This document shows, piece after piece, positions 1 to 6,481 of a DNA stretch of 11,317 bases. The notes under the pieces were generated by a model. That model searched no databases. It saw nothing but the letters and a program-made list of their open reading frames with translations, and was not told where the DNA came from. The DNA is taken from assembly GCA_035307785.1 (NCBI GenBank), contig DATGHS010000323.1, positions 1 to 11,317 of the forward strand, written 5' to 3'. Position numbers and translations under genes: made by a program. The stretch's first letter is position 1, and each line of letters starts with the position of its first letter. The stretch is from DATGHS01 sp035307785. GTDB taxonomy: Bacteria; Planctomycetota; Planctomycetia; Gemmatales; Gemmataceae.

Positions 1-1293
1 GGAGTTGTTGAGCTTTGTGCCGGTGACTTCCGGATCGCGATCGTCCATTATTCGCAGTCCGTGGAAGGCGCCATAACGGAGCTTGGCATCCTTCTCGCCC
101 ATCAGCTCTTCGAGCTTGCGCCGACAAATGGATTCATCGAGCGAGGCCAGCGCAGTTAGGCAGTGGGCGCGCAAGACGGGCTGTTCCTTGGCGAGTCGGG
201 CTAACTCTTCGCCGCAAGCCGGCTTGCGCATGTAGGCCAGCGCCTCGGCCGCCGCGAAGCGGACTAAGAACGACGGCTCTTTCAAAGCCGCCTTCAGCAC
301 TGGCACGCTGTCTTCACCCAGCGCTTCCAGCCGGATGGACGCCGAAAGCGTGTGGGCTGGGTCAAGCAATTGATCAGCCAGTTTGCGACGATACGGCCCA
401 TCTTTCGGCGGCACGTGATCGAGCGGAATGGCGCGCACCACGCGCAAATAATGCGGCAAGTTATGCCGGTACTGGCTCGGCACGCCGAGCATAATAAGCG
501 AGCGATTCTTGGCCGACGCAAGCTGGTCGTTGCCGATACGGGCGCCGGGGAAGGTCTCATTGATGCGTTCGGCAACGCGGGCGGCAATACGCGCCTGCTG
601 CTGGTCGGTGTTCAATTCCAGGGCCAGTGGCGGCGATTCCAGGCAAGTGCAACCGCCCCACACACGGCCAAGTTTTGGCGAATCGTCGTCGTCTTCGCGC
701 TCGCCGACAGGCTTCGTCTGGCTAATTTCAGCCCGTACCTGTCCCTTGCCTTCCATGCCGGCTAGGACCCGGCCTTCGGCCATGGCCAGCTTGTACCCCC
801 GCAGTGATTTGTTCCCCTGGGCGTTGGGGTTTACGCGCTTGGCGAGTTCGTAGTTGTACAGCTCGCACTGCACCAAATAGCCGCCCTTGAGACTGGTGCA
901 GCGGCTCTGGTCCGGCAGCGTGATGATCGCATCAAGGGGATCGCCCTTGCGCGAGCCGGCCGGTATTTCGGCGGTGACGATGACCATGGTGTTATTGGGC
1001 GAACTCAACATGCCGTTGATATCACGCACGCCCCGGGCTTTCAAATCGTTTTCGAGAGTGGTGCGATAATCGCTGGACGGGGGCAGCCCGCCGCCGGTAC
1101 CATTGAGGTTTACAACCAGGCCGACTCCGAAAACAGACGTCGGTTCCACATTGGCTACCTTGGAAACGTCGCCAATGGTTCGCTCCTGGGCTTCCTTCGC
1201 TTCCGCATCGTCGGGCGACTGCGGCCGGAATTTTGGATGTAAGCAGCCAACCAAGCCAAGCCCCAAGAGCACAATCAGCCAGCGCACTTTCAT
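1..1293 (-). CDS. FlgI-domain lipoprotein with C-terminal HEAT-like repeats (3' end off window)
   Basis: An open frame of 431 codons runs from an ATG at 1293 through the left edge without a stop, so the C-terminus is missing. Residues 1-17 form a lipoprotein signal (basic start, hydrophobic core, lipobox LVGC with Cys17). Residues about 38-190 match the flagellar P-ring family FlgI: TIGDVSKVANV, then GVGLVVNLNGTGGG (57-69), VIVTAEIPAGSRKGDPLDA (104-122), SLKGGYL (134-140) and AMAEGRVLAG (170-179). A short acidic stretch EREDDDDS (198-205) follows. From about 310 onward alanine/leucine-rich helical pairs such as SFLVRFAAAEALAYM resemble HEAT repeats. FlgI normally builds the periplasmic P ring around the flagellar rod and has no lipid anchor or HEAT tail. 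No flagellar gene is nearby, so I infer an envelope protein that reuses the fold; its role is unknown. The SD is weak (a G run before ATG). Family assignment is fairly sure, function is not. Confidence 0.85.
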   Translation of the reverse strand, partial: MKVRWLIVLLGLGLVGCLHPKFRPQSPDDAEAKEAQERTIGDVSKVANVEPTSVFGVGLVVNLNGTGGGLPPSSDYRTTLENDLKARGVRDINGMLSSPNNTMVIVTAEIPAGSRKGDPLDAIITLPDQSRCTSLKGGYLVQCELYNYELAKRVNPNAQGNKSLRGYKLAMAEGRVLAGMEGKGQVRAEISQTKPVGEREDDDDSPKLGRVWGGCTCLESPPLALELNTDQQQARIAARVAERINETFPGARIGNDQLASAKNRSLIMLGVPSQYRHNLPHYLRVVRAIPLDHVPPKDGPYRRKLADQLLDPAHTLSASIRLEALGEDSVPVLKAALKEPSFLVRFAAAEALAYMRKPACGEELARLAKEQPVLRAHCLTALASLDESICRRKLEELMGEKDAKLRYGAFHGLRIMDDRDPEVTGTKLNNS

Positions 1294-1395
1294 GGGCGCC
1301 CCCCAAACCCGGATTGCTGAAGCAATGGTTCCCAGCCTTATCCCCGTACCGGCCGGGCGCATCCCTGTAAATGTCGGGTTTACCGTGAAGGTCGG

Positions 1396-1424
1396 ACCAT
1401 AGAGTCGAAGCGCGATTCTGTCAA
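1396..1424 (-). promoter_or_regulatory. Sigma70-type promoter for the FlgI-domain gene
   Basis: Read on the minus strand there is a perfect -35 hexamer TTGACA (1424-1419), a 17-nt spacer and a -10 hexamer TATGGT (1401-1396; four of six consensus bases). It points at the FlgI-domain gene and predicts a leader of roughly 95 nt. The exact -35 box and ideal spacing make it one of the better promoters visible here, although a planctomycete sigma factor may not follow the E. coli consensus closely. Confidence 0.6.
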
Positions 1425-1505
1425 GGAAAAAAGTGGAAGTGTGTTCAAGACGATTTTACGCAAATTGGGTAGACCACCCCGACTGTCTGCTTGCATTAGC
1501 TGTTT

Positions 1506-1573
1506 GAGCCGGAAGCGCAAGCGCGTGGATGGAAGGACGCTATTCCTCATCCGGGCGCTTGCGCTTCCGGCTC
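1506..1573. repeat. REP-like inverted repeat, 19-bp perfect arms
   Basis: Arms 1506-1524 (GAGCCGGAAGCGCAAGCGC) and 1555-1573 are exact reverse complements around a 30-nt loop. The loop itself can pair further (GGAT at 1527-1530 with ATCC at 1549-1552, with GGAAGGA opposite TTCCT). The element lies 16 nt past the stop of the aldehyde dehydrogenase gene, between two minus-strand genes. It could end or stabilise that transcript, but no T-run follows, so a dispersed REP-type element is the better reading. I have an impression of similar GCCGGAAGCGCAAGCG units recurring in planctomycete genomes, which needs a genome-wide search. Confidence 0.75.
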
Positions 1574-1589
1574 CAAAGAAGCGAGTCTA

Positions 1590-3062
1590 TCAATCCCGCA
1601 ACTTAATGCTCACGTACTTCGTTTCCAGGTATGCTTCGAGTCCTTCATGGGCGAGTTCACGGCCCAGACCGCTTTCTTTCATACCCCCGAAGGGGCATTG
1701 CGGCGTGGCAGGAACTGGATCATTGAGGCCAATAATGCCGGCTTCGATTCCCTCAGCCATGCGCCACATCACCGTCAGATCGTTGGTGAAGACGTAGGCA
1801 GCCAGGCCATAGCGAGTATTGTTCGCAGCGGCAATCACGTCATCGAGCTTGTGGAAGTCGAGCAACGGCATCACCGGGGCGAACGGCTCTTCGGTCATGA
1901 TCTTGGCTTCCGGCGACAAATTCGTGAGCACGGTTGGCTCGAAGAAGTAGCCACGCTCAAAGCGCTCCGAACGCTTGCCCCCGGTAAGGACTTTGGCGCC
2001 GGTCTTGGTGGCGTCGGTGATCAACTCCTGCGTGGCGGAGAGCGCTTTCTTCTCGAACATGGGCCCAATTTCGACACCCGGCTCCAGGCCGTTGCCGAGC
2101 TTGAGCCCGCGCGCGAATTCCACCGTGGCCTCGGTGAATTTCTTCGAGATATCCTTGTGTACAAAGAAACGGCTCGGCGAAATGCACACTTGGCCGTTGT
2201 TGCGGAACTTGCCAATGACCGCGGCCTTGGCCACGACCTCGGCATCGGCATCGGGAAAGACAATGAAGGGCGCGTGGCCGCCCAGCTCCAGGCTGAGTCG
2301 CTTCACCTGATTCGCCGCCCCACGCATAAGTTGCTTGCCGACTTCCGTGGAGCCGGTAAAACTGATCTTCCGGCAAATTCGGTTGTCCAAAAACTCATCA
2401 GCCATTTCCTGGGCGGTGCCGATGACCAAGTTGGCTACGCCTTTGGGCAGGCCAGCCTCGATCATACATTCGAACACCTGGATCAGGCAGAGGGGTGTCT
2501 GGCTCGCGGGCCGGCTCACGATGGTGCAGCCGGCGGCGAGGGCCGGCGCGATTTTGCGCGCCTGCAACGTGACCGGAAAGTTCCACGGCGAGATCGCGCC
2601 CACGACTCCGACGGGATGTTTGATCGTGATGTGCCTTTTGCCCGCTGCACTGTTCGGAATGATCTGCCCGTAGGCCCGCTTGCCTTCTTCCGCAAACCAT
2701 TCAAACGTGTCCGCGGAATGCAGCACTTCAGCCTTCGCCTCGGCCACGGGTTTGCCCTGCTCCACGGTGAGCGTGCGGGCGATATCGTCGGCCCGTTCGC
2801 GCATCAGATCCGCGGTCTTCTTCAGGACCTTGGCGCGCTCCCAGGCGGTGAGTTTCATCCAAGCCGGCATCGCCGTATGCGCGGCTTCCAACGCTCGCCG
2901 GGTTTCGGCTTGGCCGCCGTAGGCGACTTCGGCAACGATTTCTTCCGTGGCCGGGTTGATGACGCCTAGCGTGCGGCCGTTTTCGGCGTCGCACCACTGG
3001 CCATCGATAAACATTTTCTTTTGCATTTTGGTCGACGTGCCTGGCGCAATTGCGGTTGCCAT
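1590..3062 (-). CDS. NAD(P)-dependent aldehyde dehydrogenase, succinate-semialdehyde dehydrogenase type
   Basis: The 490-residue product has the usual length and all hallmarks of the aldehyde dehydrogenase superfamily: SPWNFP with oxyanion Asn161, the cofactor loop SFTGSTEVGK (234-243), general base Glu259 in LSLELGG, nucleophile Cys293 in NNGQVC, EEPFAP (391-396) and the C-terminal CPFGGMKESGLGRE (456-469). The PFGGMKESGLGRE...YLETKYV ending is typical of succinate-semialdehyde dehydrogenases (GabD), which oxidise succinate semialdehyde to succinate in GABA breakdown; the true substrate could be another semialdehyde. The Lys usually found in the KPAxxTP cofactor motif is Arg184 here (RPASQTP), which may affect NAD versus NADP choice. 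The ATG start at 3062 is preceded by SD GGGAG with a 7-nt spacer (3070-3074). No GABA transaminase is adjacent. The upstream terminator suggests its own promoter, which I cannot identify with confidence. Confidence 0.93.
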   Translation of the reverse strand: MATAIAPGTSTKMQKKMFIDGQWCDAENGRTLGVINPATEEIVAEVAYGGQAETRRALEAAHTAMPAWMKLTAWERAKVLKKTADLMRERADDIARTLTVEQGKPVAEAKAEVLHSADTFEWFAEEGKRAYGQIIPNSAAGKRHITIKHPVGVVGAISPWNFPVTLQARKIAPALAAGCTIVSRPASQTPLCLIQVFECMIEAGLPKGVANLVIGTAQEMADEFLDNRICRKISFTGSTEVGKQLMRGAANQVKRLSLELGGHAPFIVFPDADAEVVAKAAVIGKFRNNGQVCISPSRFFVHKDISKKFTEATVEFARGLKLGNGLEPGVEIGPMFEKKALSATQELITDATKTGAKVLTGGKRSERFERGYFFEPTVLTNLSPEAKIMTEEPFAPVMPLLDFHKLDDVIAAANNTRYGLAAYVFTNDLTVMWRMAEGIEAGIIGLNDPVPATPQCPFGGMKESGLGRELAHEGLEAYLETKYVSIKLRD

Positions 3063-3106
3063 ATCTGCTCTCCCAAAAGGTGCTTATTAGCGCATGTTAG
3101 AAACAA

Positions 3107-3132
3107 AACCCGCCGATTGCAATCGGCGGGTT
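3107..3132 (-). terminator. Intrinsic terminator after the small hypothetical gene
   Basis: A 26-bp perfect palindrome (13 + 13; the inner part pairs as CCCGCCGA with TCGGCGGG around a TTGCAA loop). On the minus strand it is followed by TTTTGTTTCT, the T-rich tail expected of a rho-independent terminator. It lies 45 nt past the stop of the small hypothetical gene and 44 nt before the aldehyde dehydrogenase start, so it separates the two transcription units. On the plus strand only TTGCGTT follows, so termination should act mainly on minus-strand transcripts. Confidence 0.85.
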
Positions 3133-3176
3133 GCGTTAGAGCAGGGATTTCTGTGACGAGATGAGGGATCGTGCAA

Positions 3177-3680
3177 CTATTCGGTTCTCACCTTGGCTTG
3201 CAGTGGCACAAGTGGCAACGGGAAATCTGCTTTCCTGCAGACTTCCAGTTCGTTCTCCAGGCGCTCCCGGATCCGCTCGTAGTTGGGGTCGGTTTCATAA
3301 TTCGCTTCAACCCATTCGAGTACGTTACGATAAACCGCTTCATTGATTTCGATACTCGTATACTTGGAGCGAAGGCCGACAAAATAGAGTTCGCTGTCTT
3401 TGTTGACCTCGACAAACCGAGCGGCTGCTTGCTGCAAGGTGATTTCCCCGCTGACCAACTTCCGAACCATAGCGTCTTTCACGCTCATCTTGCCCATGAC
3501 CATTAGTACTCGTTTCTCATTGGCCGCGCTGGCTTCGTTCCCGCCGCCATCCAATTGTTTCCATAGTCTGGCATCCGTGAGATCAACGTCGTATACGGCG
3601 CAAAAGTATCTCTGGGTCGCCCCGAGGCCGATTCCGGACGCCAGCACGGTGGCCATTAGCATCAGCAAACGCAGTTTCAT
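3177..3680 (-). CDS. Small membrane-anchored hypothetical protein with an LxxAAARF motif
   Basis: A 167-residue product. Residues 1-20 form a hydrophobic N-terminal segment after a short basic start (MKLRLLMLMATVLASGIGLG), either an uncleaved anchor or a signal peptide. The rest is mostly charged and predicted helical: SVKDAMVRKLVSGEITLQQAAARFVEVN (core 66-93), then VYRNVLEWVEANY (116-128) and RIRERLENELEVC (136-148). The pattern of a G-E/R-L/I-T-L-x-x-AAARF helix followed by a V-I/L-x-W/Y-V helix and a closing LExEL helix resembles a small protein family I associate with planctomycetes; no function is known to me. The start is well supported: ATG with SD AGGAAGG (3686-3692) 5 nt away. It is monocistronic, since a strong terminator follows and a 420-bp gap precedes. 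Real gene likely, function unknown. Confidence 0.75.
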   Translation of the reverse strand: MKLRLLMLMATVLASGIGLGATQRYFCAVYDVDLTDARLWKQLDGGGNEASAANEKRVLMVMGKMSVKDAMVRKLVSGEITLQQAAARFVEVNKDSELYFVGLRSKYTSIEINEAVYRNVLEWVEANYETDPNYERIRERLENELEVCRKADFPLPLVPLQAKVRTE

Positions 3681-3692
3681 CGTAACCTTCCT

Positions 3693-4102
3693 GTTCCAGA
3701 GTTTGGAAAGCGGTGAGAATCCCAGAAGCCTCGGATCGCGCCTCTATCAATAAGTCCATTGGCGGCGGAAATAATTTCATCGTCTGGCGTTTGATGTTAC
3801 GGGCGGCGGCAGGGATTTCGGCGAAATGAAGGAGAAGAATGGATGAAAGGTCGTCTTCAAAAGACAAAAATGGCATCAGGAAAGATAAACATCGGCCGCG
3901 GCGCGCATGTAGGCCTGCGACCAGCACAAACTCCTTGTGGACCTCCAATTGATTTCAATGTATCAGCGCTTTGTCTCCAGAATGAATCCGGCGTGCGGCG
4001 ATTCCGGATTGTAGTAAGCAAGTTTTCCAGGTGTACAACTAAGAACGATTGCCCATGGATGAACGCTCCACCTCCTTCGCCTTCGATCATACCATCGCCC
4101 TC
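3693..4102. other. Intergenic stretch with no convincing gene
   Basis: About 410 bp between gatB and the small hypothetical gene. Frames here are short, start with TTG or lack family-like composition. A 77-codon minus frame (3857-4090, ATG, GAGGG upstream) begins 13 nt after the gatB stop but its product looks unlike a folded protein. A short plus-strand frame near 3941-4014 loosely recalls the YidD N-terminus but ends after about 30 codons. I see no RNA gene, strong hairpin or clear promoter, although the promoter of the downstream small gene must lie in here or nearby. Confidence 0.5.
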
Positions 4103-5608
4103 TCACACCTTCGCCAGTTCCTCCTCCAGCAACTTCTGCACTACATCCATTCGCGCCTGGCCCTTTGTCTCCTTCATGACCACGCCCTTGATGCGATCGA
4201 TGGCTTTGGTATTGCCCTTCTTGTAGTCCGCCACGGCTTTGCCATTGTCCGCGATGCCCTTTTGAATGATGGCGCGCAGTTCGTCGTCGCTGAACGACTT
4301 GATGCCGGACTTCGCGATGACCTTTTCGGCCGATTCGCCGGTTTCGACCATTTTGGTGTAGACATCGCGCGAGAGTTGATTGTTCAACCCTCGGGTTTTC
4401 ACCTGGCCAATCAGATCTGCCAAGGCCGCGGGTTTAAGCGGGAACTCGTCGATAGCTCGCTTGTTTTCATTTAGCCAGGCCAACACCTGATTGCTAAGCC
4501 AGTTGCTGGCTGCCTTGGAATCGCCACAAAGCTTGGCCGTTTCTTCGAAATAAGCCACCGTCGCTCGGCCCTGGCCGGCCAGCACGTTCGCGTCATAAAT
4601 CGAAAGACTGTAATCTGATTGCAGCCGCTGTCGCTGGTGAGCAGGGAGTTCACCCATTTCGGTTTTCACCTTGTTCAGCCAGATGTCGTCTACCTCTACC
4701 GGCTCCAAATCGGGCTCCGGGAAGTAGCGATAGTCCGACGCTTCTTCCTTGCGGCGCTGCATGCGGGTAATGCCGCGCTCGTCGATCCAGCCAGCCGTTG
4801 CTTTCGATACCTCGCCGAATTTCTTCTGGTAGTAATCCTTGTCGCTCGGATCGTGGTAGGCCTTGTGTTGCCGTTCGGCTTCGTAGTTGATCGCGCGCTC
4901 GACGGCGCGGATGCTATTTAGATTCTTCACCTCGACCAACGGAGTCGCGATCGGTTTCCCCCCGGCCCCGTCCATATGAATGTTGACATTCGCATCGCAG
5001 CGCAGACTGCCTTCTTGCATCTCACAGTCGGAGACGCCAAGTTCGCGCAGCATAAGCCGCAGTTCTTGCAGGTACGCAACCGCCTCGTGGCCGCTGCTGA
5101 TCTCCGGGTTGCTGACGATTTCCAACAGTGGCGTGCCGGTGCGGTTCAGGTCCACCCGGCTCACCCCACCCTGGCCGGATTCGTCGTGCAGATTCTTGCC
5201 GGCATCCTCTTCCAAATGTGCACGGATGATGCCCACACGCTTCGGCTTGTACTCCTTCTTCGGATCGGCCGCAGCATTGATTTCGAGCCAGCCTTCGTGG
5301 CTCATGGGCAGGTCATACTGGCTGATCTGATAGTTCTTGGGCAAATCGGGGTAGTAGTAATTCTTGCGGTCCCACTTGGTGAAGCGCGCTATCTCACAAT
5401 TGAGGGCCAACGCCGCCTTCAGGGCCAACTCATAGGCTTTGCGGTTCATGACGGGCAGCACGCCGGGCATGCCCAGGCAGACCGGGCAAGTGGCCGAGTT
5501 GGGCGGCAGACCGAACTTATTTAGGCAGCCGCAGAAGAGCTTGGTTTTCGTGAGCAGTTGAACGTGGACTTCCAGCCCGACCACAATTCGATACGGAAGC
5601 TCCGGCAT
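4103..5608 (-). CDS. gatB: Asp-tRNA(Asn)/Glu-tRNA(Gln) amidotransferase subunit B
   Basis: The 501-residue product is a full-length GatB, the kinase-transamidase subunit of GatCAB. With GatA and GatC it converts mischarged Glu-tRNA(Gln) and/or Asp-tRNA(Asn) to the amide form in the cytoplasm. Visible signatures: GLEVHVQL (11-18), the zinc-knuckle cysteines FCGC (25-28) and CPVC (41-44), RKNYYYPDLPKNYQISQYD (81-99), the AHLEEDAGK loop (130-138), DLNRTGTPLLEIVS (153-166), MQEGSLRCDANV (197-208) and DYRYFPEPDL (292-301). A helical plus YqeY-like tRNA-binding tail covers about 355-501. I chose ATG 5608 (MPELPYRIVVG) over the in-frame TTG at 5644: ATG has SD GAGG (5617-5620) 8 nt away and the TTG lies inside the predicted -10 box. 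gatA and gatC are not in the window, so the genes are unlinked here. No clear terminator follows. Confidence 0.97.
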   Translation of the reverse strand: MPELPYRIVVGLEVHVQLLTKTKLFCGCLNKFGLPPNSATCPVCLGMPGVLPVMNRKAYELALKAALALNCEIARFTKWDRKNYYYPDLPKNYQISQYDLPMSHEGWLEINAAADPKKEYKPKRVGIIRAHLEEDAGKNLHDESGQGGVSRVDLNRTGTPLLEIVSNPEISSGHEAVAYLQELRLMLRELGVSDCEMQEGSLRCDANVNIHMDGAGGKPIATPLVEVKNLNSIRAVERAINYEAERQHKAYHDPSDKDYYQKKFGEVSKATAGWIDERGITRMQRRKEEASDYRYFPEPDLEPVEVDDIWLNKVKTEMGELPAHQRQRLQSDYSLSIYDANVLAGQGRATVAYFEETAKLCGDSKAASNWLSNQVLAWLNENKRAIDEFPLKPAALADLIGQVKTRGLNNQLSRDVYTKMVETGESAEKVIAKSGIKSFSDDELRAIIQKGIADNGKAVADYKKGNTKAIDRIKGVVMKETKGQARMDVVQKLLEEELAKV

Positions 5609-5616
5609 GATCTTAG

Positions 5617-5620
5617 CCTC
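5617..5620 (-). promoter_or_regulatory. Ribosome binding site deciding the gatB start
   Basis: GAGG on the minus strand, 8 nt before the ATG at 5608. The alternative in-frame TTG at 5644 has no comparable site and would add 12 residues absent from the GatB family. Confidence 0.65.
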
Positions 5621-5643
5621 GCAAGATTGAAGGAAACATCGCA

Positions 5644-5673
5644 ATTATACGGAATCGGAATCGATCCGTAGAA
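5644..5673 (-). promoter_or_regulatory. Promoter of gatB
   Basis: A perfect minus-strand -10 hexamer TATAAT (5649-5644) with a weaker -35 candidate TTCTAC (5673-5668) at 18-nt spacing. Transcription would begin near 5637, giving a leader of about 30 nt before the gatB ATG, enough for the GAGG site. The box overlaps a possible promoter for the divergent DUF2071 gene. Confidence 0.6.
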
Positions 5674-5674
5674 T
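5646..5674 (+). promoter_or_regulatory. Possible promoter of the DUF2071 gene, overlapping that of gatB
   Basis: TAGAAT (5669-5674) matches five of six -10 bases on the plus strand, with a poor -35 candidate TATACG (5646-5651) 17 nt upstream. The start point would fall near 5681, leaving a short leader with GGAG before the ATG. Because it lies on top of the gatB promoter, only one polymerase could occupy the site at a time. Weak on the -35 side. Confidence 0.35.
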
Positions 5675-5701
5675 GCCCCTTGCGGCGTCACCGGAGCAGC
5701 T

Positions 5702-6424
5702 ATGAAATTCCTCACTGCCCGCTGGTCGAATATTTTCCTGGCCACCTATGCGGTGCCGAAGGAGTTGCTATTGCCGCGCTTGCCGGAAGGGCTCGAACTA
5801 GACTACCGCGAAGAGAAATGCTTTGTAAGCCTGGTGGCAATTGATTTTGTTGATACGAGAGTCATCGGAGTTCCGTGGCCGGGCTTCCGAAGTTTCCCCG
5901 AGGTCAACCTTCGCTTCTACGTTTGCCATGGCGAGCGGCGCGGCGTGGTCTTCATCCGCGAAATCGTGCCCTTGCGATTCGTCGCGTGGATGGCGCGGAC
6001 TCTTTACAACGAGCCGTATCAGACCATGCCGATGAGGAGCATGGCAACCGAGTCCGCCACCGGAATTACGATTGATCACCGCGTGGACTCGCCAGACCGC
6101 ATGAATGTCATCCGGGCCAAAGCCCATAAGCCGGCGTTGCTGCCGGGGCCGGAAAGCAGCGAGCATTTCTTCAAGGAACATGAGTGGGGCTTCGGCCAGA
6201 CGCGCAATGGGCGCACCAAGAGCTACCGAGTCGTGCATCCGGTCTGGGAAATCTTTCCGGTGAGTGAGTGGGACATCGATTGGGACTGGGCCGGACTTTA
6301 CGGCCCAGAATGGGCCTTTCTCGCCGATGCGGAGCCGTATTCTGTAATGTTGGCGGCCGGTTCGCCGGTGTCGGTCTATTGGGGAAAAGCACTTGACCGC
6401 GAAGACGCAAAGGACGCAAAGTAA
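5702..6424 (+). CDS. DUF2071 (YqjF-like) family protein
   Basis: A 240-residue soluble protein matching DUF2071, a family in the acetoacetate decarboxylase-like fold with no established activity that I know of. Signatures: FLTARWSNIFLATYAVP (3-19), LLPRLPEGLELD (23-34), VSLVAIDFVDTRVIGVPWP (42-60), the family core FPEVNLRFYV (65-74), RRGVVFIREIVP (79-90) and LYNEPY (101-106), then VVHPVWEIFPV (177-187) and EPYSVMLAAGSPVSVYWG (211-228). The ATG at 5702 has GGAG (5693-5696) 5 nt away. It is the only plus-strand gene here, divergent from gatB and convergent with the operon to its right. Residues 232-240 (DREDAKDAK) are encoded by the left arm of an inverted repeat, which also provides the stop, so the native C-terminus was probably altered by the repeat. 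Family call is firm; biochemical role unknown. Confidence 0.9.
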   Translation: MKFLTARWSNIFLATYAVPKELLLPRLPEGLELDYREEKCFVSLVAIDFVDTRVIGVPWPGFRSFPEVNLRFYVCHGERRGVVFIREIVPLRFVAWMARTLYNEPYQTMPMRSMATESATGITIDHRVDSPDRMNVIRAKAHKPALLPGPESSEHFFKEHEWGFGQTRNGRTKSYRVVHPVWEIFPVSEWDIDWDWAGLYGPEWAFLADAEPYSVMLAAGSPVSVYWGKALDREDAKDAK

Positions 6425-6471
6425 AGAAAGGAAAATCAGACTCTTTTCTTTGCGCACTCTGCGTCTTCGCG
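6398..6471. repeat. Imperfect inverted repeat at the 3' end of the DUF2071 gene; possible two-way terminator
   Basis: Outer arms 6398-6409 (CGCGAAGACGCA) and 6460-6471 are exact reverse complements. Inward the pairing continues imperfectly, GACGCAAAGTAAAGAAAG on the left against CTCTTTTCTTTGCGCACTC on the right, giving a long stem with a small AT-rich centre. The left arm is the last eight codons plus stop of the DUF2071 gene, the right arm ends 11 nt before the stop of the convergent hydroxy-acid oxidase gene. Such CGCGAAGACGCA...TGCGTCTTCGCG units are familiar as dispersed repeats in several bacterial lineages, where they yield false frames reading LCVLCVFAV or LRTLRLRV. A hairpin between convergent genes could also stop transcription from both sides. 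Confidence 0.8.
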
Positions 6472-6481
6472 TGGAATCTAT

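Noticed and set aside
1647..2969. 440-codon plus-strand open frame opposite the aldehyde dehydrogenase gene
   Set aside because: It is a shadow of a high-G+C gene: the minus strand carries complete family motifs throughout, while this product resembles no protein and has no SD.
3583..3948. 121-codon minus-strand frame upstream of and overlapping the small hypothetical gene
   Set aside because: It starts at TTG, overlaps the well-supported gene start with its SD, and its product has no recognisable pattern.
3941..4014. Plus-strand short frame reading LISMYQRFVSRMNPAC, loosely like the YidD N-terminus
   Set aside because: The following RFxPTCS signature is absent and a stop comes after six more codons; about ten similar residues could be chance or at most a remnant.
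3857..4090. 77-codon minus-strand ATG frame 13 nt after gatB with a GAGGG upstream
   Set aside because: The spacing is suggestive but the product is low in hydrophobic pattern and resembles translated intergenic DNA. Conservation in relatives would be needed to revive it.
5798..6457. 219-codon minus-strand frame opposite the DUF2071 gene
   Set aside because: Its hydrophobic N-terminus (FLSLLCVLCVFAV) comes from the dispersed inverted repeat and the rest is antisense to a gene with clear family motifs.
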